Source of the DNA: Nocardioides sp.
Lineage (GTDB): Bacteria > Actinomycetota > Actinomycetes > Propionibacteriales > Nocardioidaceae
Assembly (NCBI GenBank): GCA_031177735.1
Contig: JAPSKJ010000048.1
Location: forward strand, 1 to 12,706
Direction of reading: 5' to 3'
Length of the DNA stretch: 12,706 bases
Under the pieces are notes generated by a model that saw nothing but the letters and a program-made list of their open reading frames with translations, was not told where the DNA came from and searched no databases. The position numbers and the translations under genes were made by a program. Position 1 is the first letter of the stretch; every line of letters starts with the position of its first letter. This document shows, one piece after another, positions 6,604 through 12,614 of this stretch.

Positions 6604-7671
6604 GTGATCCGTGTGCTCGTCGTCGATGACTCCGCCCTCGTCCGCCGGCTCGTGACCACCGCGCTGCGCGAGGCGAGCGACCTCGAGATCGTCGGCGTCG
6701 CCAAGGACGGGCTCGAGGCGATCGAGCAGGTCGACCAGCTGCGCCCGGACGTGGTCACCCTCGACATCGAGATGCCCCGCCTGGACGGCCTGGGTGCTCT
6801 GGAGGTGATCCGCCAGCGGCACCCCCGCCTGCCGGTGATCATGTTCAGCACCCTGACCGAGCGCGGCGCGGCCGCCACCTTGGAGGCGCTCTCCCGCGGA
6901 GCGTCGGACTACGTCACCAAGCCCTCCAACACCGGCAGCGTCGCCGAGGGGCTGGCCTCGGTCCGCGACCAGCTGGTCCCGCGCATCCGCGCCCTGGTCG
7001 GCATGCGCGCCCTCTCACCCGCCGCCGCGGCACCAGTACGCCGCCCGGCGGCTGCGCGGCCCGTCAGAGCCGTTGCGGCGGCGGGCGCACCCGAGGTGCT
7101 CCTGGTGGGCTGCTCGACCGGCGGCCCCGACGCCCTCGCCAAGCTGCTCGTCGGCCTGCCCGCCGACCTGGGCGTCCCGGTGCTGGTGGTGCAGCACATG
7201 CCACCGGTCTTCACCGCGATGCTGGCCGAGCGGCTCAACACCATCTCGCCGTTCACCGTCCGCGAGGCCGCTGACGGCGACGCGCTCCGCGCCGGCGAGG
7301 TGCTGATCGCTCCCGGTGACCACCACCTCCAGGTGGTCGCCGGTGCCGCCGGCCCCCGCGCCCGCCTCGACCAGGGTCCGCAGGAGAACTTCTGCCGTCC
7401 GGCCGTCGACGTGCTGTTCCGCTCCGCGGCCCGCCTCTACGGTGGCCGCGCCGTCGCCACCGTGCTCACCGGCATGGGCCAGGACGGTCTGGTGGGCTGC
7501 GAGCTGCTCGCCGCCCAGGGCGCCCGCGTGCTGGTCCAGGACCAGGCCACGTCGGTGGTGTGGGGCATGCCCGGCGCCGTGTCGATGGCGGGCCTGGCCG
7601 ACGAGGTCCTGCCGCTGGGCGAGCTGCCGGGCCGGATCGTCAACGCCCTCCGACGTACCCGCGTCCGCTGA
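6604..7671 (+). CDS. cheB: Protein-glutamate methylesterase/deamidase CheB
   Basis: CheB removes methyl groups from chemoreceptors and deamidates receptor glutamines; phosphorylation of its receiver domain activates it. From GTG 6604 the product is 355 residues, the normal family length. The receiver domain (1-125) has D9-D10 in VVDDSALVRR, phospho-acceptor D54 in TLDIEMP and K106 in TKPSN. An Ala/Pro/Arg linker spans about 137-162. The C-terminal esterase domain carries the catalytic triad S171 (GCSTGG), H198 (QHMPP) and D294 (GMGQDG). An in-frame ATG at 6514 would add 30 residues unlike any CheB and lies upstream of the promoter, so it was not chosen. It is the only complete plus-strand gene of the window, divergent from cheR and convergent with the small gene at 7832. 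Confidence 0.97.
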   Translation: MIRVLVVDDSALVRRLVTTALREASDLEIVGVAKDGLEAIEQVDQLRPDVVTLDIEMPRLDGLGALEVIRQRHPRLPVIMFSTLTERGAAATLEALSRGASDYVTKPSNTGSVAEGLASVRDQLVPRIRALVGMRALSPAAAAPVRRPAAARPVRAVAAAGAPEVLLVGCSTGGPDALAKLLVGLPADLGVPVLVVQHMPPVFTAMLAERLNTISPFTVREAADGDALRAGEVLIAPGDHHLQVVAGAAGPRARLDQGPQENFCRPAVDVLFRSAARLYGGRAVATVLTGMGQDGLVGCELLAAQGARVLVQDQATSVVWGMPGAVSMAGLADEVLPLGELPGRIVNALRRTRVR

Positions 7672-7706
7672 GGACCGGCACCCAGGCGCAGTCGACGGCT
7701 CGCAAC

Positions 7707-7728
7707 GCCCGGACCCTCTGGTCCGGGC
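7707..7728 (+). terminator. Hairpin terminator after cheB
   Basis: A perfect 9-bp inverted repeat, GCCCGGACC / GGTCCGGGC with loop CTCT, starts 35 bases after the cheB stop. There is no T-run, which is common in very GC-rich genomes. It serves plus-strand transcription from cheB and, being symmetrical, could also act as a backup for the minus strand. Confidence 0.6.
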
Positions 7729-7772
7729 CTCGCTCCATGCCTCGGGGTGCCTCGTGGTGGTGCGCACGCCAA

Positions 7773-7805
7773 CAGGCCCCCGTACCGGTGCGGTGCGGGG
7801 GCCTG
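7773..7805. terminator. Bidirectional hairpin terminator between cheB and the FliT-position gene
   Basis: The arms CAGGCCCCCGTACCG (7773-7787) and CGGTGCGGGGGCCTG (7791-7805) pair over 15 positions with a 3-base loop. The single mismatch is a G-U wobble on the plus-strand transcript and an A-C mismatch on the minus-strand transcript. It lies 27 bases downstream of the stop of the minus-strand gene at 7832 and about 100 bases after cheB, as expected for convergent transcripts. The rest of the 160-base convergent region contains only the 7707-7728 hairpin. Confidence 0.7.
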
Positions 7806-7831
7806 CTGGCTGTGAGGGAGCAGCTGGGGGG

Positions 7832-8161
7832 TCAGGCGGTGATGTCGACGTAGCGGGCGGGGCCGGTGGTGCCGGAGAGCCGGGACGGCCTGGTCGCGTC
7901 GCCGATCCGGCGGGTGACCATCTCCTGGCGGCGGGTGCGCGTCATGGCGTCGGGGATGGCGTCGATGACCCGCTGCTGGCGCTCGAGGAGAGCACGGGCC
8001 CGGGGGAGGAGGTAGGCCGGCATCGGACCGTCGAGCTCGGGCAGCTCCCAGGCCAGCACCTCCTCGGGCTCGAGGCGCTCGAGCAGCATCGCCGCGCGGT
8101 TGAGGTGCACCTCGAGGGTGTCGAGGGCGTCCTCCCAGGTCTGTGCGTGGGGTGTCTCCAC
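7832..8161 (-). CDS. Small helical protein in the FliT position, function unknown
   Basis: The 109-residue product is not one I can assign by sequence motif. It is predicted to be mainly alpha-helical over residues 8-85 (EDALDTLEVHLNRAAMLLERL and RARALLERQQRVIDAI), with no signal peptide, membrane segment or cysteine. The C-terminal 25 residues are Thr/Arg/Ser-rich and probably flexible. It follows fliS by 45 bases in the fliD-fliS-x order, where many bacteria carry fliT, the chaperone of the FliD cap. Its size and helical nature fit that role, but this is inference from context. The start is the GTG at 8161, with AGAAGG about 11 bases upstream, a rather long spacing. A strong hairpin follows the stop, so this is the last gene of the filament transcript. 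Confidence 0.8.
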   Translation of the reverse strand: METPHAQTWEDALDTLEVHLNRAAMLLERLEPEEVLAWELPELDGPMPAYLLPRARALLERQQRVIDAIPDAMTRTRRQEMVTRRIGDATRPSRLSGTTGPARYVDITA

Positions 8162-8206
8162 CGAGTTGGTCGCCTTCTGGGTCAGGGGGTCGGGTGATGG
8201 CGCGGT

Positions 8207-8587
8207 TCAGGACTCGGCGGCCTGCAGGGCGGCCTTCGTCCAGGTCTCGCGCAGCTCGCGGGCGAAGACCAGGCATTCCTTGGTCGCCCGCACCTCGCGG
8301 CGCACGTTCGCGTCGACCAGCCGGCGGCGGAGGTAGTCGTAGAACGCGGCCAGCTCGTGGCCGCCCGGCATCGCCTCGGGCCGCAGCGAGGTGCGCAGCT
8401 CGAGCAGGATGTCCTGGCCGTGCAGCAGGTGCGGGCCGGCGGCCGGCCAGTCCTGCTTGAGCTGCTCGGCCAGGCCGCGCTCGACGTCGAGCACGAGCCG
8501 GTCGAGCAGCATGATGAGCAGTCGTGCCGGGCTGGCGGTGGCGACGGAGTTGTCGACGTACACCGCGCGGGCGTTGTTGCTGTGCAT
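8207..8587 (-). CDS. fliS: Flagellin export chaperone FliS
   Basis: FliS binds newly made flagellin in the cytoplasm, prevents premature polymerisation and hands it to the export gate. The 126-residue product has the family N-terminal pattern AVYVDNSVATASPARLLIML, a variant of the usual Y-x-x-N-x-V-x-T-A-S-P motif. Four helices follow, including HLLHGQDILLELRTSLRPE and the segment FYDYLRRRLVDANVRREV. An AAGGAG Shine-Dalgarno sits 6 bases before the ATG, and the fliD stop is only 12 bases upstream, so the two are co-transcribed. Confidence 0.96.
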   Translation of the reverse strand: MHSNNARAVYVDNSVATASPARLLIMLLDRLVLDVERGLAEQLKQDWPAAGPHLLHGQDILLELRTSLRPEAMPGGHELAAFYDYLRRRLVDANVRREVRATKECLVFARELRETWTKAALQAAES

Positions 8588-8599
8588 CGCAGGCTCCTT

Positions 8600-9937
8600 C
8601 TACTGGCCCGAGTTGGCGGACAGGGAGCTGATCTGGCCGGAGAGCCAGCTCGCCTGGCTGTTGAGCCGGGAGAGGGCTGTCTCCAGGGCGGTGTAGGTCC
8701 GCTCCAGGGACGACCGGCGCAGCTCCAGTCGTGCGTCCCAGGCCTCGATGGAGGCGTTGAGCCGCTTGATCGAGTCGTTGCGGCCGGTGATCGCCGAGGT
8801 GACGTACCCGTCGTACTTGTCGGAGGCGGCCTCCGCCACCTCCTGCACGCGGGCGCCGAAGCCGTCCGGTCCGGTCAGGGCCGCGGTCACGGCCGCGGGG
8901 TCGGCGGCATAGGCCTCGGTGAACTTGGCGGAGTCGAAGGTGATCCGTCCGGACCGGTCGACCCCGAGACCGAACTGCGACATCGAGACGTTGCCACCGG
9001 GGTAGAGCGAGCTGACCAGCTCGGTGGCCGCTCGGCGGACCGTGGCGTCACCGGCGAGCGCACCGCTCTTGGACCGGTCGGCGTTGACCGAGCTCTGGGT
9101 GGCGATCATCGACAGCACGCTGTTGACGTTGTCGACGAGCGTCTTGACCGCGTCGCTCCGCGAGGCGGCGTCACGGGAGACGGTGATCGTCGACTCGGTG
9201 CCGGCCACTGCGTCGGAGCCGAGGGTGATGGTGAGTCCGTCCACCGCGTCCTCGTAGGTGTTCGACGCACCGGTCACGACGACGTCGTTGACCCGGATCC
9301 GCCCGTCGACCCCGTTGCTGGCGGCGAAGGTCTGGGTCCCGTCGGTGAGCGAGAAGTTGGACGCGACCCCGGTCTTGGTCGAGCCGATCTGGAGCACGTC
9401 GCCGGCCGCACCGTGGACCACGACGGCCCGGAGGCTCGTCGTGTCCGTGGTGGCGTTGATCGCCGCGGCGAACTCCGCGAGGGTCGGGTCGGCATCGGTC
9501 TTGATGGTGACGGGCCGACCGTCCGGGCCGACGACCGGGACGTCGCCGGGTCCGCGCACCGTGAAGGTGCTGTTCGCAGTGGGCGTGACGCCCTGGACGC
9601 TGGTGCTCGCGGAGGTGGCCCGCACCTCGACCTTGACGGTGAGGGAGCCGGGCGTGGCCGTCGAGTCTGCGGAGGCGCTGATCGCCTTGCTGCTCGACGT
9701 GGTGCTCAGCGCCCCCCACGTCCCGGCGCTGCCGGAGGCCGTCGCGAGCGACTTGGCCACGCTCGCCAGCGTCGAGAGGGCCGTGTTGACCTGCTGCAGC
9801 GCGTTGACCCGGGTGCGTTCGGTGCTGACCTGGGTGGCGAGCTTGGTGCGCGGGATCGCCTCCAGCTGCATGAGCTGGTCGACGATCGTCGCCGTGTCCA
9901 GGCCGCTGGCCAGGCCGCCGATGCTGGCGGTCGCCAT
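8600..9937 (-). CDS. fliD: Flagellar hook-associated protein 2 (filament cap) FliD
   Basis: FliD caps the growing filament and guides flagellin insertion. The 445-residue protein begins with the family signature SIGGLASGLDTATIVDQLMQLE (first 22 residues after Ala/Thr). The FliD N-terminal region covers about the first 100 residues, and a Thr/Ser/Val-rich, beta-type variable domain the middle (about 100-230). The FliD C-terminal region includes SDAVKTLVDNVNSVLSMI, FGLGVDRSGRITFD and the closing coiled-coil helix RSSLERTYTALETALSRLNS. A GGAGG Shine-Dalgarno lies 6 bases before the ATG. The gene sits 107 bases after flagellin, with a strong hairpin between them and no sigma-28-type promoter seen in the gap, suggesting expression by partial read-through. 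Confidence 0.97.
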   Translation of the reverse strand: MATASIGGLASGLDTATIVDQLMQLEAIPRTKLATQVSTERTRVNALQQVNTALSTLASVAKSLATASGSAGTWGALSTTSSSKAISASADSTATPGSLTVKVEVRATSASTSVQGVTPTANSTFTVRGPGDVPVVGPDGRPVTIKTDADPTLAEFAAAINATTDTTSLRAVVVHGAAGDVLQIGSTKTGVASNFSLTDGTQTFAASNGVDGRIRVNDVVVTGASNTYEDAVDGLTITLGSDAVAGTESTITVSRDAASRSDAVKTLVDNVNSVLSMIATQSSVNADRSKSGALAGDATVRRAATELVSSLYPGGNVSMSQFGLGVDRSGRITFDSAKFTEAYAADPAAVTAALTGPDGFGARVQEVAEAASDKYDGYVTSAITGRNDSIKRLNASIEAWDARLELRRSSLERTYTALETALSRLNSQASWLSGQISSLSANSGQ

Positions 9938-9982
9938 GGTCGTCCTCCGTCTTGGCTCGGGCGAGTACGGGTGGGAGAAGAC

Positions 9983-10016
9983 GAGTGCCGGTGGGGCCGT
10001 GGCCCCACCGGCACTC
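9983..10016 (-). terminator. Perfect hairpin after the flagellin gene
   Basis: A 16-bp perfect inverted repeat, GAGTGCCGGTGGGGCC / GGCCCCACCGGCACTC, with only two bases between the arms (a realistic loop of 4-6 bases). It lies 28 bases downstream of the flagellin stop and 45 bases before the fliD ATG. There is no T-run. It likely lowers transcription into fliD and may protect the 3' end of the abundant flagellin mRNA. Confidence 0.8.
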
Positions 10017-10044
10017 AGGCCTCGCTAGCTGGTGCCGACCGGGA

Positions 10045-11217
10045 TCAGCGGAGCAGGGACAGGACGCCCTGCGGGGCCTGGTTGGCCTGGGCGAGCATGG
10101 CGGTGCCGGCCTGGGAGAGGATCTGCGAACGGGTGAAGTTCATCATCTCCTGGGCCATGTCGGTGTCGCGGATGCGGCTCTCGGAGGCCGAGAGGTTCTC
10201 CACGGACACGTTCAGGTTGTTGATGGTGTGCTCGAAGCGGTTCTGGTAGGCACCGAGCTGCGCACGCGCGGTGGAGACCTTGCCGATGGCCTCGTCGAGC
10301 TTGACGATCGAGGCCTGGGCCTTGCCGGTGTCGGAGAAGTCCAGGCCGCTGGTGCCGTTGGCGACGGCGGAACCGGCGACCATGCCGGCGCCCGGAGCGG
10401 TGGTGTCGACCGTGCCACCGTTGAGCGCCTTCACCTCGATGCCCGTGGCAGCGCCGTTGGCGTCCTTGGTGACCTGCACGGAGAAGTTCGCAGCGAAGTT
10501 CTCGTCGGCCTTCAGCTGGTTGGCGAAGTCCTGGATGCTGGTCGGGTCGGTGCCGACGGCGACGACGACCTCGGTCGTCTCGCCGCCGGAGGTGGCGGTG
10601 AAGGTGTAGTTGCTCGCGGTCAGGGCGGTGGCGTCCGCGATGGCGAAGCCGGTGTGGCCGGAGGCGAGCGTGCCCGTCTCGAGGTCGGTCGCGATGGCGG
10701 AGATGTTCGCGCCGCTGAGGTCCACCTTGATCAGGCTGTTGGCGTCGCCGTCCGCGCCGACCTGGAAGTTCAGCTCGCCGCTGCCGCCACCGGCGCTGCC
10801 GTCGAGCAGGTTGGTGCCGTTGAAGTTGGTCGACTTGCTGATCCGGTCGAGCTCCGACACCAGGCTGGTGGCCTCGGTGTCGATGTTCTTGCGGGCCTCG
10901 GCGTTGTTGCTGTCGTTGGCGCCCTGGACGGCCAGGTCGCGCAGACGCTGCAGGACGGCGTGGACCTCGGTCATCGCGCCCTCAGCGGTCTGGACGACGG
11001 AGATGCCGTCCTGAGCGTTGCGGGACGCCACCTTGAGACCACCGACCTGCGAGCGCAGGCCCTCGGAGATGGCCAGACCGGCGGCGTCGTCGGCGGCACG
11101 GTTGATGCGGTAGCCGCTGGAGAGCTTCTCGAGCGACTTGGACATCTGGCCCTGCGTGACCGACAGGTTGCGGTAGGAGTTGAGGGCGTCGATGTTCTGG
11201 TTGATGCGAAGACCCAT
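10045..11217 (-). CDS. fliC: Flagellin (filament subunit)
   Basis: This is the 390-residue filament protein, exported through the hollow filament. The conserved D0/D1 N-terminus (1-140) opens with GLRINQNIDALNSYRNL and includes SSGYRINRAADDAAGLAIS and LQRLRDLAVQGAN (89-101), the TLR5-recognised type of D1 surface. The variable outer domain covers about 141-300 and is Gly/Ala/Thr-rich without cysteine. The conserved C-terminus starts near LGAYQNRFEHTINNL (321-335) and ends GVLSLLR. AAGGA lies 8 bases before the ATG. A sigma-28-like promoter lies about 70 bases upstream of the ATG, and the gene is flanked by hairpin terminators on both sides. It is thus a strong, essentially monocistronic unit. 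Only one flagellin copy is present in the window. Confidence 0.98.
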   Translation of the reverse strand: MGLRINQNIDALNSYRNLSVTQGQMSKSLEKLSSGYRINRAADDAAGLAISEGLRSQVGGLKVASRNAQDGISVVQTAEGAMTEVHAVLQRLRDLAVQGANDSNNAEARKNIDTEATSLVSELDRISKSTNFNGTNLLDGSAGGGSGELNFQVGADGDANSLIKVDLSGANISAIATDLETGTLASGHTGFAIADATALTASNYTFTATSGGETTEVVVAVGTDPTSIQDFANQLKADENFAANFSVQVTKDANGAATGIEVKALNGGTVDTTAPGAGMVAGSAVANGTSGLDFSDTGKAQASIVKLDEAIGKVSTARAQLGAYQNRFEHTINNLNVSVENLSASESRIRDTDMAQEMMNFTRSQILSQAGTAMLAQANQAPQGVLSLLR

Positions 11218-11286
11218 GGTGGTGTTCCTTCCTGGAATGCAGGTCGTGTACGAGGGAGTCCGTCCGTGGTCTCCCGTCGGCGGTAC

Positions 11287-11314
11287 TGATCGGTCCGGTC
11301 GACGCGCGGCTGAG
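11287..11314 (-). promoter_or_regulatory. Candidate sigma-28 promoter of the flagellin gene
   Basis: On the minus strand CTCA (11314-11311), 16 bases, then ACCGATCA (11294-11287), the member closest to GCCGATAA in its second half. The predicted transcript start near 11280 gives a leader of about 63 bases. A run of six A on the minus strand (11333-11328) ends 13 bases upstream of the CTCA, about where an UP element would contact the RNA polymerase alpha subunit, and is conspicuous in such a GC-rich region. The 269-base gap between fliA and flagellin otherwise holds the fliA terminator and a G/C-rich stretch (11341-11418) in which I see no convincing element. Confidence 0.75.
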
Positions 11315-11418
11315 GAAACGGGCCGGGTTTTTTGCCGGAGCGTCGCGCGGGCGGGCTCGCCGGTCGGCGGCGGGTCGGTAGCGGGTCAGCGGCGGAGACC
11401 GCGGCCGGCACGAACAGA

Positions 11419-11465
11419 CGGGCCGGTGCGAGCAACCCTCCCTTGGATCTGCTCGCACCGGCCCG
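11419..11465 (-). terminator. Hairpin terminator after fliA
   Basis: A perfect 16-bp inverted repeat (arms 11419-11434 and 11450-11465, plus-strand left arm CGGGCCGGTGCGAGCA) encloses a 15-base loop. It begins 21 bases after the fliA stop on the minus strand. No T-run follows. It separates the fliA transcript from the flagellin promoter about 105 bases further on. Confidence 0.8.
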
Positions 11466-11486
11466 CCGGCACTGGGATGTCTGACC

Positions 11487-12365
11487 TCAGCCGGTGGCGT
11501 TGAGGCCGTTCACCTTCTCCGCGTTGACCGGCGGCACGGCCTGCACGGCCTGCGCCGGGCGCAGGGACCGGGCGTGCCGGGCCGCGACGGCGGCGAAGTA
11601 GGCCTCCCGCCGACGGTTGGCGCAGCCGCCCGGCTTGCCGGACTGCTGGACGAGCGTGGGCTCCAGGGCGTGGTTGAGCGCGTCGCGCAGCAGGACGAGG
11701 GCCTCGGCCCGCATCTGCGAGATGCGCGAGTCGGTGACCCCCAGCTCGGCGGCGATGTCGGCCATCGGACGCTCGGCGAAGAAGTAGTCCTGCACCACGA
11801 TCCGGAGCCGCTCGGGCAGCTCGGCGATGGCCTCCCGGAGGTACTGCAGCTTCTCCTGGTGCTCCACCAGCGCCTCCGGCGACGGGGCGCGGGTCGGGAC
11901 CAGCTCGTCGAGCGAGGTCGTCGTCGAGGCGCCCTGGAGGGAGAGCACCTGGGCCCGCGAGACGTCCTCGTCGTTGGTCTGCACCTCCTCGACACTCATG
12001 CCCAGCGCGCTGGCGACCTCGGCGGTGGTGGGGGTGCGGCCCAGGACGCCGGCGAGCCGGGTGCGGGTCTCCTCCAGGTCACGAGCGCGCCGGCGCACCG
12101 AGCGGGAGGCCCAGTCGACGCTGCGGAGCTCGTCGAGGATCGCGCCGCGGATCCGGGTGGCGGCGTACCGCTCGAAGGGAACACCGCGCTCGTCGTCGAA
12201 CGCCTGCGCGGCCTGGACGAGCGCGGTGAGGCCGGCGGAGGTCAGGTCATCACGGCTGACGTGGGAAGGGACCCGGCCCATGGTCTCGCGGACGATGTGT
12301 CCCACCAGCGGCATGGTGCTGGTGATGAGGCTCTCGGCGCGGGTCTCGCCTGCGTGGTTGGTCAC
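11487..12365 (-). CDS. fliA: Flagellar sigma factor FliA (sigma-28/WhiG family)
   Basis: This alternative sigma factor directs RNA polymerase to late flagellar and chemotaxis promoters. Region 2 spans about 15-90 (MPLVGHIVRETMGRVP, DDLTSAGLTALVQAAQAFD, FERYAATRIRGAILDELRS). Region 3 spans about 95-160 (RTPTTAEVASALGMSVEEV). Region 4 spans about 170-232, with the helix-turn-helix MADIAAELGVTDSRISQMRA. Region 2.1/2.2 and the GAILDELRSVDWASRSVRR stretch are diagnostic of the sigma-28/WhiG group. The protein is 292 residues, longer than the 235-260 usual for FliA, because of a 60-residue tail after region 4. The GTG start at 12365 places the first helix normally but has no Shine-Dalgarno: the upstream bases are pyrimidine-rich. 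No CTCA-N16-NCCGA motif precedes it. Its anti-sigma factor FlgM is not in the window. Confidence 0.97.
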   Translation of the reverse strand: MTNHAGETRAESLITSTMPLVGHIVRETMGRVPSHVSRDDLTSAGLTALVQAAQAFDDERGVPFERYAATRIRGAILDELRSVDWASRSVRRRARDLEETRTRLAGVLGRTPTTAEVASALGMSVEEVQTNDEDVSRAQVLSLQGASTTTSLDELVPTRAPSPEALVEHQEKLQYLREAIAELPERLRIVVQDYFFAERPMADIAAELGVTDSRISQMRAEALVLLRDALNHALEPTLVQQSGKPGGCANRRREAYFAAVAARHARSLRPAQAVQAVPPVNAEKVNGLNATG

Positions 12366-12528
12366 GGAGAAGAGAGTGGCGGTCCGCTTACCCCAAATGA
12401 GGGAAATTCAGCGCGTCTTAACCGGTCGCGGAGAACTCAGGACCTCGGTCCCAGACGGCCCTGGTCCGGCTGGCCTACCCCGACAGGCCGAAGGTGGTTA
12501 CTCGCGCGGAACGGTCGTCGGAAAAGTC

Positions 12529-12556
12529 CTCAGGTCGAGCACCGGCCGGGCGATCT
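12529..12556 (+). promoter_or_regulatory. Candidate sigma-28 promoter of the flgN-like gene
   Basis: CTCA (12529-12532), 16 bases, then GGCGATCT (12549-12556). It keeps the -35 and spacing of the shared pattern but has one mismatch in the NCCGA core, so it is weaker evidence. A start near 12563 would give a leader of about 50 bases with two small hairpins (12567-12580 and 12583-12595) just before the Shine-Dalgarno. The 249-base divergent region to fliA holds no other supported element. Confidence 0.5.
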
Positions 12557-12614
12557 GGAAAGGCACCAGCGGAGTCGCTGACGCCCCGCCGGGGCCTGGA
12601 CGAAGGGTTCGATC

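Noticed and set aside
8357..10249. Very long open frame on the plus strand (630 codons) opposite fliS, fliD and part of flagellin
   Set aside because: It runs antisense to genes with clear FliD, FliS and flagellin signatures; its composition (Arg/Gly/Val/Asp-rich) is that of a mirror frame in GC-rich DNA, and no RBS or family motif supports it.
11218..11340. Possible cyclic-di-GMP riboswitch before flagellin, suggested by the AAAAAACC stretch
   Set aside because: The conserved GEMM core elements are not present, and the A-run lies upstream of the predicted transcript start, so it would not be in the RNA.
12487..12494. A second GCCGAAGG upstream of flgN
   Set aside because: There is no CTCA at the required distance upstream (the four bases there are CGGC), so it was not counted as a promoter.
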